From assembly GCA_011799875.1 (NCBI GenBank), contig CM022299.1, positions 215,573,018-215,637,017 of the forward strand: a stretch of DNA of 64,000 bases, in the 5' to 3' direction. The notes under the pieces were generated by a model. The model saw only the letters and a program-made list of their open reading frames with translations, ran no database searches and had not been told where the DNA came from. Positions 1-8,743 of the stretch are shown in pieces. Origin of the DNA: Thinopyrum elongatum. Lineage: Eukaryota; Streptophyta; Magnoliopsida; Poales; Poaceae. Position numbers and translations under genes: made by a program. Position 1 is the first letter of the stretch. Each line of letters starts with the position of its first letter.

Positions 1-578
1 TGATAAGTGCGTGTTCGGTGTTCCTTCCGGCAAGCTCCTTGGATTCTTTGTATCTTGCCGAGGAATCAAAGCGAACCCTGACAAGATCAAAGCTATTGAG
101 CAAATTGAAGCGCCGAGACGCGTCAAGGATGTGCGTCGTCTTGCCGGCTGTGTTGCTGCTCTAAGCAGGTTTATTTCCAAATCTGCTGAGCGCGCCCTGC
201 CCTTTTTCAAAATTTTGAAGAAGCAGGTCCAATGAAATGGACTCCGGAGGCGGAGGCTGCGCTGCAAGATTTGAAGAAATACCTTTCCTCTCCGCCGACG
301 CTAGTCGCGCCTAACCACAAGACCGTTGCTGCTATATCTGGCAGCAACAAATCAAGTGGTTAGTGCGGCGCTAGTGGCGCAGAGAAGGCTGATGAGAAGC
401 AACACCAGGGCAGGACCGCCAGGTGATGCGGCAAGATCTTCCCCGGCAAGGGTTGATCCCGGCAAGACAGGATCTGCGCAAACAGAAGAACCAGTGCAGA
501 AGAAGAAGGTGGTGCAGCGCCCATTTTATTTTGTTAGCTCTCTTTTACAGGAGCTAGGTCAAGATATTCTAGTGTGCA
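1..578 (+). pseudogene. Gypsy pol fragment (RT C-terminus to RNase H start), family A, sense orientation
   Basis: Translation from about position 8 gives the end of a Ty3/Gypsy reverse transcriptase: the stretch GKLLGFFVSCRGIKANPDKI (RT palm/thumb boundary), then the connection region (VKDVRRLAGCVAALSRFISK) and the FFKILKK motif leading to the RNase H domain. The frame breaks at about 235 and the downstream reading is shifted several times. The same segment recurs, with other indels, at about 30850-31441. It is cut at 578 by an LTR starting TGTAAC. The indel pattern suggests poor base accuracy as much as real decay. Confidence 0.75.
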
Positions 579-1571
579 TGTAACACCCCCGGTGATTAGC
601 ACAGTAATCACTTTTGATAATGACATGTCAGCGAGTTAACACTGCATAACATCATTAGCATCATATTGCATTTCAACTCCTAAGTCAAATTCAAATTAAA
701 TGAAAGTGAAATATGAAAGTTGTCCAACATAAAAACTAAAATGTTCGATAAATAACAAATATTGCAGAGGCCATTCTAAATTGTAACCAATAAATAAAAA
801 ATAATTGGGTGGCTCTAGCATAATTAAAACAGCGAGATTAATGCATTTTCATTATTATAAAATTTGTGGGAGCTCCAATTATCTCCAACTAATTTTTGGT
901 AGTGGTGGATAATACCTAGTATTTGTTGGAGCAATTGTTGTGTTTTACAAAAACCATTAGGAGGCCTGACTATTTACTAAACTGAGAAAGGAGAATAAGA
1001 AAAAGATAAACAAAAAGAAGAAGAAAAAGGACCCCCCCCCCTTCCCCCCCGGCCCAACTGGGCCCCAGCCCAGCCGGCCGGCCCAGCTCCCGGCCCACCC
1101 GCGCCTACTTGGGCTCCCCCTGGAGGCCACCGAACCCTAGCCACCACCCACTTCCCCCCCCCCACTCCCTCGACTGGATCTGGATCGGGAGGAGCCCGAT
1201 CCCCTCCCGCTCCCCGTCGCCCGCCCTCGACGCGCCCCGCCGCCTCGACGCCCGACGCCGCCGTGCACTGCCGCACCTCGTCCCCGTCGCCGGACTGCCC
1301 CTCCCCGACTCTCCCTCGCCGGCCTCACCAGCCCTCGACCCACCCCCCCCTTCTCTCCAGCGCATGTGAGCGCTCCCCCGTCCTCCCCTCTCTGCTCCGG
1401 CCACCGCACGTACCGCGCCCCGCCCCTGGGCCTCGCCGTGCCGCAGCCGCACGCCGCCCCCTTCACCCGCACTGCCGTCGCGCCGCTCGCCGTTGCCCCG
1501 CCTCGCGCGCATCCGACCGCCGTGCCCCCTGCCTCGCCGCTCGCCTCCCGACCGCGCCCAGCTGCGCTTTG
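579..1571 (+). repeat. Truncated LTR E (TGTAACACCCC type) with GC-rich core
   Basis: The segment starts TGTAACACCCCCGG, a usual start for Triticeae Gypsy LTRs. It has about 400 bp of AT-rich DNA and then, from about 1030, a strongly C/G-rich stretch (CCG, CCCGCC runs). It is cut off at 1571, inside the GC-rich part, where the duplicated block begins. The same sequence lies inverted at 26240-27692 and direct at 31442-32880. Several long reading frames on both strands here are products of the GC-rich composition. Confidence 0.7.
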
Positions 1572-2068
1572 CTCATCCATATACACCTCCATATTTCACA
1601 TGGGGTGATAAAGGCGGTCTTCTCTTCATCTTCTTTTGCCATAAAAATCTGATGATACCCTGAATAGGCATCAAGGAAGGACAGAAGATCACAACCAGTG
1701 GTGGAATCCACAATCTGGTCGATGCGTGGCAAGGGAAAGGGATCTTTTGGACAGGCTTTATTGATATCTGTATAATCGATACAAAGCCTCCATTTCCCAT
1801 TCGCTTTCCGCACTACAACCGGATTGGCCAACCAGGTTGGATGAAGCACTCCTTTGACCAATCCTGCTGCTTCCAGCTTTCTGATTTCTTCGGCAATGAA
1901 TTCTTGCCGCTCCAAGGCTTGCTTCCTGACCCTTTGCTTGATGGGCCGCGCATGAGGACAGATAGCAAGGTGGTTCTCAATTACCTTCCTGGGAACACCA
2001 GGGATGTCAGACGGTTGCCATGCAAACACGTCGACGTTCGCCCGTAGGAAAGTAATGAGCGTGCTTTC
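1572..2068 (-). pseudogene. Reverse transcriptase (N-terminal part) of element A, truncated
   Basis: The minus strand encodes NVDVFAWQPSDIPGVPR, then NPVVVRKANGKWRLCIDYTD, PFPLPRIDQIVD and LSFLDAYSGYHQI. These are the standard fingers and palm landmarks of a Gypsy RT, including the first catalytic region (LLSFLDAYSGYHQI). The frame ends at TPCEIWRCIWMS, where the sequence breaks off before the second catalytic motif (YVDD type). It reads in the same frame as the protease just upstream, separated only by a TAG at 2069-2071 that also appears in the other copies. Confidence 0.88.
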
Positions 2069-3117
2069 CTATTTGTCATCTAGGGCGGAACTTATGGTGA
2101 AAGTTCCCCCCATTCCGTCCTCCCTGACGGGCACCTTCTTGGTCTCCGGCGGAGCAGCCATGGATTTCTTGTTCTTGCTGGTGGAACTCTCAGGTGCATC
2201 CTCGACGGAAGTGCAGCACTCCGAGGAGGTGCGATTGCCGGAGTTCGCGCCAAGATTCTTGCCGGTCTTCTTCTTCCCCCCGGGAGTTCCAGCGGCAGGA
2301 GCAGGTGCCTTGATGGCAGGTGCTGCAACTACTTCCCGGTAAAGTTGGTCGGCACAAATGAGCGCATCCTTCTTATCGGAATGGATGGTGATGACGCTCA
2401 ACGGCCCGGGCATCTTCAAAACGTTGTATGCGTAGTGCGACGCCACCATGAACTTAGCCAATGCTGGCCGACCAAGGATCCCATTGTATGTCATGGGGAT
2501 CTTGGCGACATCAAACACCACCTTCTCGGTCCTATAGTTGAGCTCGCTACCAAATGTCACCGGCAGCGTAATCTTGCCCTTGGGCTGGGTTCTTCCCGGA
2601 TTGACCCCTTGAAACGTACCCGTTTCTTCGAGGTCCTCATCGGGAATTTGGAGCTTCTTGAGCACATCTGGTGAGTTAAGTTTAGGCCGGCCCCACCATC
2701 AACTAGCACCTTCATCACCTTGAGGTTGCGAATTGTTGGCGAGACCAACAATGGCATGCACCCGACCGTAGTTGTGCGGTCAGGGTGATCCTCGGCGTCG
2801 AAAACGATAGGCGTGTTGGACCACTTTAGGGGCCGACATGCATCAGGTGATGGCTCTGTTGCATTGACTTCCCGCGCCCACTATTTGAGTTGACGGTGGG
2901 AAGAATGCAGCAAGGCACCCCCATCGATACACATGGCCTCTGTAGCTTTCTGGAATTCTTGCTCACTGGACTCATCATCTTCTTCACCATCATCTTCTTC
3001 TTTGTCTCGGCCTCGAGCGGGCCTATCCTTCTGTTGCTTGGCCTTGCCGTGGCGCCCCCCTCAGCCACCGTGCTTCTTGCCGGATCCGTCAGCACCATCT
3101 TGGGCCTTCTCCTTATC
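2069..3117 (-). pseudogene. Gag-protease linker and aspartic protease of element A, broken
   Basis: The retropepsin active site is seen as VLVDGGAGLN (near 2690). The flap and C-terminal motifs follow: LPVTFGSELNYRTEKVVFDV and YNGILGRPALAKFM, then YNVLKMPGP. The active-site part and the rest lie in different frames, with a one-base shift just after GLNL. Upstream, the linker from gag is acidic (EEDDGEEDDESSE) and carries in-frame stops, including TGA at 3118-3120. It would cut the Gag-Pol polyprotein in the virus-like particle; this copy cannot be read through. Confidence 0.85.
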
Positions 3118-4800
3118 TCACCTTTCATATTCGGCCCTCTGTTTCTCAGCAAGCTGTTCAACTTGCCGGCAGTTCTGGAGATCGTGGCCCTTGGTGCGAT
3201 GGATCTTGCAATACTGCTTGCCGGAGTTTTCGGACTTGTCGGCAGCCGCCAAGGCCTGACAGGAAGGGCACCCGGCAAGATCCTTGCCGGGGTCACCAAC
3301 CTTGGCCTTCTTGGCGGCGCCGGGGTTGTCGGATTCCTCGACAACAAGCACGGCCTTGCCTCCGCGTTTCCTGTTCCGCCGCTGGCCTTTCCTCGACGGG
3401 GCCGCGACATCTTCTTCTTCAGATTCGCCCGCCGCGCCAACAGCCTCGCCAGGGAGATTCCTCCCCTCTTCAGCTCGAGCGCATTTATCGGCTAGAGCGT
3501 AAAGCTCGGCAATACTCCTGACTTTGTTCATTGCCAGCTCTTCCCGCATTCTGTGGTTACGCACGTTCTGGTGAAATGCGCTAATGACAGCGGCAGGGTG
3601 AACGTCAGGAATATTGTACTGCACCCGGCTGAACCTCTGCATAAACTTGCGCAGGGACTCGCCCTCCTTCTGAGGGATGATATGCAAATCACTCTCTTGG
3701 CCAGGAGCTTGGTGGCCTCCAACAAAGGCGCCAACAAACTGATGGCACAGATCTGACCAGGAAGAAATAGAATTCTCCGGCTTGAAGGTTCGGGAATTGG
3801 GCCACTGGACTTGCCGCAGCTCACGGGTAAACGCTGGAGTCCCTACCTCATAAGGCAAGTCTCCTACGTCCCCTGGCGCAGGCTCGTCGACAGCCGGCCC
3901 TGCGCGCTTATCAGACTGATAGCGCGCTTCCCGTCGCTGCTCGATGGTAGTTCGAGCGTCCTCCTTGCCTCGTTCCCGGAGAACTTGACGCTGATCGCGG
4001 CGCATCCGTGGATCGGATGATGCCATGGACACTTCTTCAGGGCGGTCGACCTGCTGGGTTGTCGGCCGCCGCTGGTGCCGCGGAGGGGAGTGCACTGTGG
4101 TTGCACCACCTTCGGTTTTCTCCATATCGGCTCGCGCCGGATCGATGGGCCTTCGCTGCGAGGGCCCTGCCTCTTGCGGTCCATCTTTGTTGGCGAAGCC
4201 GATAAGGCTCTGGATAGTAGCTCGCCACTCCTCCATCTTCTCCGGGGCAGGAGGAAAATCGAGGAGCAGCTGCGCATGTGCCAAGGCTTCCGCCGGCGTA
4301 GGCGGCGGCGACAGGTGCGAGGTACGTGAGGTGCTCTGACTCCTAACCATATTAGAAGGAGCACCACCACGGTCTCGCGACCGCGCACCACCCCCGCCAG
4401 CAGCTCGGTGTGCATGCTGGTCCCGTGCATCTTTAGATCGATGCGCAGAAATCTTTTCATGGGGATGCCCTGAACCACTAGCGCCATGACGTCGCTCATC
4501 GTGCACGACCTGGGTGGGTCGTGATGCTTGCGCCGGCGCGGGAGCTCCAGCAGGCGCCCTCCGATCTCTGGAATTCGTTGTGCCACCCGTAGGCAACACA
4601 GCGCCGTCTCTAGACCCAGCGGCGTGCAGGTTGCCACTACCACTGCGAACGATGCCGCTCGCCTGGCTCGGATCACCAGAACGCCATGGGGGTTCTAGTC
4701 CTTTTCCTTCTGCACCCGCGCCGTCGCCCGTACGCGAAGGCGTAGGCAAAACGGACGTGGACGGTTGTGCCATCGCGGCGCTCTTCTTCTTGGGCGGCAT
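3118..4800 (-). CDS. Gag polyprotein of element A (copy 1, 560 codons)
   Basis: This is an open frame from an ATG at 4800-4798 (MPPKKKSAAMAQPS). The N-terminal 200 residues are low-complexity and basic. A retrotransposon gag domain follows at about residues 340-470 (WSDLCHQFVGAFVGG, LRKFMQRFSRVQYNIPDV). Then comes a basic linker and a single knuckle-like motif at about 530-546 (YCKIHRTKGHDLQNC, pattern C-x2-H-x4-H-x4-C). Gag packages element RNA into particles. Compared with copy 2 this frame lacks 54 codons, removed by an in-frame deletion between two TCTCCGG repeats. The lost part includes a stop codon, so this copy reads open but is missing the front of the gag domain. Confidence 0.85.
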   Translation of the reverse strand: MPPKKKSAAMAQPSTSVLPTPSRTGDGAGAEGKGLEPPWRSGDPSQASGIVRSGSGNLHAAGSRDGAVLPTGGTTNSRDRRAPAGAPAPAQASRPTQVVHDERRHGASGSGHPHEKISAHRSKDARDQHAHRAAGGGGARSRDRGGAPSNMVRSQSTSRTSHLSPPPTPAEALAHAQLLLDFPPAPEKMEEWRATIQSLIGFANKDGPQEAGPSQRRPIDPARADMEKTEGGATTVHSPPRHQRRPTTQQVDRPEEVSMASSDPRMRRDQRQVLRERGKEDARTTIEQRREARYQSDKRAGPAVDEPAPGDVGDLPYEVGTPAFTRELRQVQWPNSRTFKPENSISSWSDLCHQFVGAFVGGHQAPGQESDLHIIPQKEGESLRKFMQRFSRVQYNIPDVHPAAVISAFHQNVRNHRMREELAMNKVRSIAELYALADKCARAEEGRNLPGEAVGAAGESEEEDVAAPSRKGQRRNRKRGGKAVLVVEESDNPGAAKKAKVGDPGKDLAGCPSCQALAAADKSENSGKQYCKIHRTKGHDLQNCRQVEQLAEKQRAEYER

Positions 4801-4857
4801 GATGATGAAGAAGCTGAGGCGCCGATCACTAGATCAGGTTCACGCAACCTTCAATCC

Positions 4858-4876
4858 CCCTACCTGGCGTGCCAAA
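4858..4876 (-). other. Primer-binding region of element A
   Basis: Just inside the LTR end, the minus strand reads TTTGGCACGCCAGGTAGG. The same sequence sits at the same place in element B (23545-23562), which marks it as the minus-strand primer site. I do not assign the tRNA. Confidence 0.6.
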
Positions 4877-5156
4877 GATGTCGGGGAACGACACCTATGG
4901 GATCCAAAGGGACCCCTTTACGATTCGGCGGGGGGAGAGGTATACGCAAAGAGCAGAACCAACGATCAACGCGGGAAGATTTTACCCAGGTTCGGGCCGC
5001 TGATCAGCGTAAAACCCTACTCCTGCCTTGTGTTCTTATTAATGTTCTTGAGCCCAGCCTTCAGGAGCGCTCGCTGTGAACAATACGTTCAAAGAGCAGC
5101 TACGCATGCAGAATGGGCCAGAAGTCCTCCTCCCCTGTAGCAGTTGCCTTGGGCCT

Positions 5157-5166
5157 CCTTTTATAC
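5157..5166 (-). promoter_or_regulatory. TATA box of LTR A
   Basis: The minus strand reads GTATAAAAGG, about 280 bp before the LTR end at 4879. That spacing fits a U3/R core promoter driving the gag-pol transcript. Confidence 0.6.
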
Positions 5167-5385
5167 GCTCAAAGGGGTCACCACAGTGGCAAAATGTACA
5201 TACATTGAGGTGTAAAGTAGCTACAGGGTAATCATACCTAACCCCTGACGGACTTGGACGAACGCATTTAATGCACCGTGAGGTGTCCGTTTAGGTGTCC
5301 TCCATTGGCGCGTCGCCACGCATCCAAAGAAGGACCTAGAATGTCAGGTTTGTCGCTGTGCTAGAGCGGTGGCACAGCAACAAAA

Positions 5386-5485
5386 CCTTGCCGGGTGTCA
5401 AGCCCTGCCGGGCGCCAAGCCTTGCCGGGCACCGATCCTTGCCGGGCTCCGCAGGCCACCCCGGCAAGATCTTGCCGGGGAAGCT
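5386..5485. repeat. CTTGCCGGG motif cluster with a 22-bp perfect palindrome
   Basis: Five or six copies of (C)TTGCCGGG occur within 100 bp. At 5459-5480 the motif meets its own complement to form a perfect palindrome, with half-site CCCCGGCAAGA. The same core appears repeatedly in the gag and protease coding DNA of element A (for example near 3185, 3220, 3270-3290). Confidence 0.7.
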
Positions 5486-5661
5486 GGCCTTCGGATTCCA
5501 GCTCTCCTTATCTGCTGATCCTCAGATCTCTGACTGGATGGTTTCTTTGATGGCTTGAATTAACCTCGAACTGTTCCCCGGCAAGCCTTGTCGTGAGGAT
5601 GGCTACAACTGCCCGTGCACAAGTACGGGGTACTAGTGGCCCAATACTTAGTACACCGACA

Positions 5662-5822
5662 GATAAAGTTCTATGTTAAAGTTTGTTGCTGTTATAATAA
5701 TATACATGATGCTTCTATGTCCGTATTTTGTTTTTATCGACACCTCTCTCTCTAAGCATGTGGACATGTTTTTCGATTTCGGTTTTTGCTTGAGGACAAG
5801 CGAGGTCTAAGCTTGGGGGAGT
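5662..5822 (+). mobile_element. 3' internal end of element F with polypurine tract
   Basis: A short leftover of a forward element abuts LTR A. It ends in AAGCTTGGGGGAG (5809-5821), a polypurine tract immediately before an LTR start. Everything upstream in this element is lost. Confidence 0.65.
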
Positions 5823-6097
5823 TGATACGTCCATTTTGCATCATGTTTTCCTACTGTTATTTATGATGTTTTTATGCATAATAATGCTTTTTTAGTAATT
5901 CTAATGCCTTTTCTCTCATAATATGCAAGGATCACACAAAGAGGGAGAATTCCGGCAACTGGAAATCTAGACCTGAAAAAGCTATGTCAGGCTACCTATT
6001 CTGCATAACTCCAAATGAGCTGAAACTTCACAAGGAATTTTTATGGAATAAATAAGAATTATTGGAGCAAATAACTACCAGAGGGGGCTCACCAGGT

Positions 6098-6155
6098 GGG
6101 CACAACCCACCTGGGCGCGCCAGGGAGCCCAGGCGCGCCCTGGTGGGTTGTGCCC
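6098..6155. repeat. Near-perfect 24-bp inverted repeat in LTR F
   Basis: The arms 6098-6121 and 6132-6155 (core GGGCACAACCCACC and GGGCGCGCC) pair with one mismatch around a 10-base loop. The structure lies about 33 bp upstream of the LTR TATA box. It is present in copy 2 at 41635-41692. Confidence 0.75.
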
Positions 6156-6187
6156 TCCTCGGCCCACCTCCGGTGCCCCTCTTCTGG

Positions 6188-6195
6188 TATATAAG
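6188..6195 (+). promoter_or_regulatory. TATA box of LTR F
   Basis: TATATAAG lies in the middle of the LTR, followed about 70 bp later by a C/G-rich leader. It would be the U3 promoter of the element. Confidence 0.5.
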
Positions 6196-7338
6196 TCATT
6201 TTGACCTAGGAAAAATAAGGAGAGGACTTTCGGGACGAAGCGCCGCCGTCTCAAGGCGGAACTTGGGCAGGAGCACTTTTGCCCTCCGGCGGAGTGATTC
6301 CACCGGGGGAACTTCCCTCCCGGAGGGGGAAATCATCGTCATCATCATCACCAACAACTCTCCCATCTTATGGAGGGAAATCTCCATCAACATCTTCAAC
6401 ATCACCATCTCCTCTCAAACCCTAGTTCATGACTTGTGTTCAATCTTTGTACCGGAACTATAGATTGGTACTTGTGGGTGACTAGTAGTGTTGATTACAT
6501 CTTGTAGTTGATTACTATATGGTTTATTTGGTGGAAGATTATATGTTCAGATCCATTATGCTATTTAATACCCCTCTGATCTTGAGCATGATTATCATTA
6601 TTGAGTAGTTACTTTTGTTCTTGAGGTCACAGGAGAAATCTTGTTGCAAGTAATCATGTGAACTTGATATGTGTTCGATATTTTGATGATATGTATGTTG
6701 TGATTCCCATAGTGGTGTCATGTGAACGTCAAGTACATGACACTTCACCATATTTGGGTGTAAGGGAATGCATTGTGGAGTAGTTATTAGATGATGGGTT
6801 GCGAGAGTGACAGAAGCTTAAACCCTAGTTTATGCGCTATTCCGTAAGGGACTGATTTGGATCCAAAAGTTTAATGCTATGGTCATATTTATTCTCAATA
6901 CTTTTTTCGTAGTTGCGGATGCTTGTGAGGGGGTTAATCATAAGTAGGAGGTTTGTTCAAGTAAGAACAACACCTAAGCACCGGTCCACCCACATATCAA
7001 ATTATCAATGTAGCGAACACAAATCAAACCAACATGATGAAAGTGGCTAGATGAAATTCCCGTGTACCCTCAAGAACGCTTTGCTTATCATAAGAGACCA
7101 TTTTGGCATGTCCTTTGCCCCAAAAGGATTGGGCTACCTTGCTGCACTTTTGTTACCATTACCGTTACTTGCTCGTTACAAATTATCTTGCTACCAAACT
7201 ACTCGTTACTTATAATTTAGTGTTTGCAGACATTACCTTGCTGAAAACCGCTTGTCATTTCCTTCTGCTCGTCGTTGGGTTCGACACTCTTACTTATCGA
7301 AAGGACTACAATTGATCCCCTATACTTGTGGGTCATCA

Positions 7339-7479
7339 CATATCAATGGATAGATCTTGCGTATGCGTAGAATTTTTTTTTTCCATGCAATGTTCCCCAA
7401 CAGCTTGTAGGGTACGAAACCACCTCAAAGTTATCTTTTCAGATCAATCTATTGAGCTATTCCTATAAGTGTCACAAAC
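7339..7479 (-). repeat. Small LTR-tip fragment plus left end of LTR D
   Basis: Positions 7339-7401 end in TGTTCCCCAACA, which on the minus strand is a common LTR start (TGTTGGGGAACA). From 7402 (CTTGTAGGGTACGAAACCACC) the sequence is the distal part of reverse LTR D, which resumes at 24478 after element B. D is truncated at its left end here. Confidence 0.6.
7475..7479. repeat. Target site duplication of element B, left (CAAAC)
   Basis: CAAAC directly precedes the LTR start TGTCAG at 7480. The same five bases directly follow the other LTR at 24473-24477, as expected for LTR-element integration. Confidence 0.9.
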
Positions 7480-8389
7480 TGTCAGATTTCAGGTTCCGCA
7501 AAGCCTTGAGAGGTTCGAACTCTGGGGTGCGTGCGAAGAACTCATCCTCCCCAGTCTGCCTACTCACTAATCTCACAGCCTAGCTCGACGAACTGTAAGG
7601 AAAACAGACACAACAGTTTACCCAGGTTCGGGCCACCTTGCGGTGTAAAACCCTACTCCTGCTTTGTGGTGGATTGGCCTCGAGGGGCTGAGGATGAACT
7701 AATACAGTGGCGAACAGCCTCAGGAGGAGAGGTGTTCTTGAGCTCGAGTGAGCTGGTGTAGTGAGGGTGATCTGAATGATCTGTCCCGGGGGTCGGATGT
7801 GAACTACCCTCTCTACGGTGGTGGCCAAGTCCTATTTATAGTGGCCTTGGTCCTCTTCCCAAATGAAAGGCGGGAAGGGATCCCACAACGGCCAAATTCA
7901 AAGGGGGACAACTAGTACATGCTATCCTGACAAAAGTAGTCTTCGCCTGCGAAAGCCTCTGGTTGTGACGCTGTGGAGGGCTCGGTGATGACCTCCGTCC
8001 TACCGTCCTGGTGGTCTTGGTCTTGTTGCACGGGAATGGAAACCTTTGGCTAATTCCTCGGGACTCCGCACCTGCGCTTGCCTCTTTAGCACCAAATAGG
8101 AAACTGGTACATTACGCCCGCTGGCGCCCGCCTGGCCTTGGTCGTCATGGCTCACGTCATCCGGACCTCATGAGGTGAGGCTTGCATAGAACTCTCCGCT
8201 CCTCGGGAGCCAGCCTGAGGAGGCTGCTCCTTGTGGAGGTCTTGGTGTCGTCCGCCTTGCGAGGCTTGGCCCCTCGCGAGGGTCTTGAGTTGTTGTCGCT
8301 GAAGCTGGGCCATACCAGGCCATCGGTGGAGCCACGCCGTGGGCCGCGGGCAGGCAAGTCTGGGTACCCCCATTCCCAGAACGCCGACA
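7480..8389 (-). repeat. 3' LTR of element B
   Basis: On the plus strand it runs from TGTCAGATTTC to CAGAACGCCGACA, so the LTR proper starts TGTCGGCGTTC. The minus-strand TATA is at 7831-7843 (CCACTATAAATAG). On its inner side, the plus strand reads GTAGCCCCCGGGATC, giving a minus-strand purine-rich GGGGGCTAC next to the LTR start. Confidence 0.9.
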
Positions 8390-8743
8390 GTAGCCCCCGG
8401 GATCAAGGCACACTCTAACTTGGCTTCGAGGCGAAGCCAAGGGGCAAGTGCGGAGCGCCGCGGGCCCTAACCGCCTGCGGCCTTGGTCGACGCGTGGCGA
8501 TTGATGGGACGCGGGCATCTCCGCTTCCCCACGCTGCCTCGGCAACCGTTCGACTTGACGAGACTCCGCTGCATGCGGAGAAGAACCATCATTGCGTGGG
8601 ATCATGGAGGCCGGCGGTTGGCCTCCCTCCGGCTATAAATGAGGGGAGGGGCAGAGCCCCCCTCACTCATCTCCATCTTCTCGCTGCCCGCTCCTTCTTC
8701 TTCTTCTTCTTCTTCTTTGTCTCGCCGTCTTGCAGCAGCATCC
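8390..8743 (+). promoter_or_regulatory. Promoter and leader of the antisense frame in element B
   Basis: A TATA box (TATAAAT, 8634-8640) lies 104 bp before the ATG at 8744. It is followed by a C/T-rich leader with a CTT run at about 8697-8714, which is one repeat shorter in copy 2. Upstream, 8419-8441 is a perfect inverted repeat (CTTGGCTTCG, 3-base loop). This looks like a plant core promoter pointing against the direction of element B. An earlier in-frame ATG at 8639 overlaps the TATA box and is unlikely to be used. Confidence 0.6.

Larger units (their letters stand above)
1572..5661 (-). mobile_element. Element A, 3'-truncated reverse-oriented Gypsy-type retrotransposon
   Basis: Read on the minus strand, the order is LTR (5661 to 4879), primer-binding region, gag, protease and reverse transcriptase, with a hard stop at 1572 in the middle of RT. 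RNase H, integrase and the 3' LTR are missing from this copy. Gag, protease and RT read mostly in one frame, as in single-polyprotein Gypsy elements, interrupted by several stops and a frameshift. The PBS-like sequence matches that of element B, which suggests related lineages. No target duplication can be checked because one end is lost. Confidence 0.85.
4879..5661 (-). repeat. 5' LTR of element A (783 bp)
   Basis: On the minus strand it starts TGTCGGTGTACTAAG at 5661 and ends CGTTCCCCGACA at 4879, bounded by TG...CA and followed by the primer-binding region. Inside are a TATA box (5157-5166) and a run of CTTGCCGGG motifs with a palindrome (5386-5485). It is 56 bp shorter than the copy 2 LTR (40360-41198); the missing part lies next to GTGTCC and has TCC microhomology at its ends. 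Confidence 0.85.
5823..7338 (+). repeat. 3' LTR of element F (about 1.5 kb)
   Basis: It starts TGATACGTCCATTTTGC directly after a polypurine tract and ends CTATACTTGTGGGTCATCA, both typical of Triticeae Gypsy LTRs. It carries a strong hairpin (6098-6155) and a TATA box (6188-6195). The 402-bp frame at 6062-6463 begins with a non-ATG codon and is just LTR sequence. Confidence 0.75.

Noticed and set aside
2890..3495. 201-residue hydrophobic frame on the plus strand that looks membrane-like (also 38209-38814)
   Set aside because: It is the complement of the gag-protease region of element A. Its hydrophobicity comes from reading acidic and lysine codons backwards.
6062..6463. 133-residue frame in LTR F
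   Set aside because: Begins with a non-ATG codon, spans the hairpin and the TATA box, and lies within an LTR.
7831..7843. TATA on the minus strand at 7831 as promoter of a host gene
   Set aside because: It is the U3 promoter of LTR B and occurs at the same place in every B LTR.
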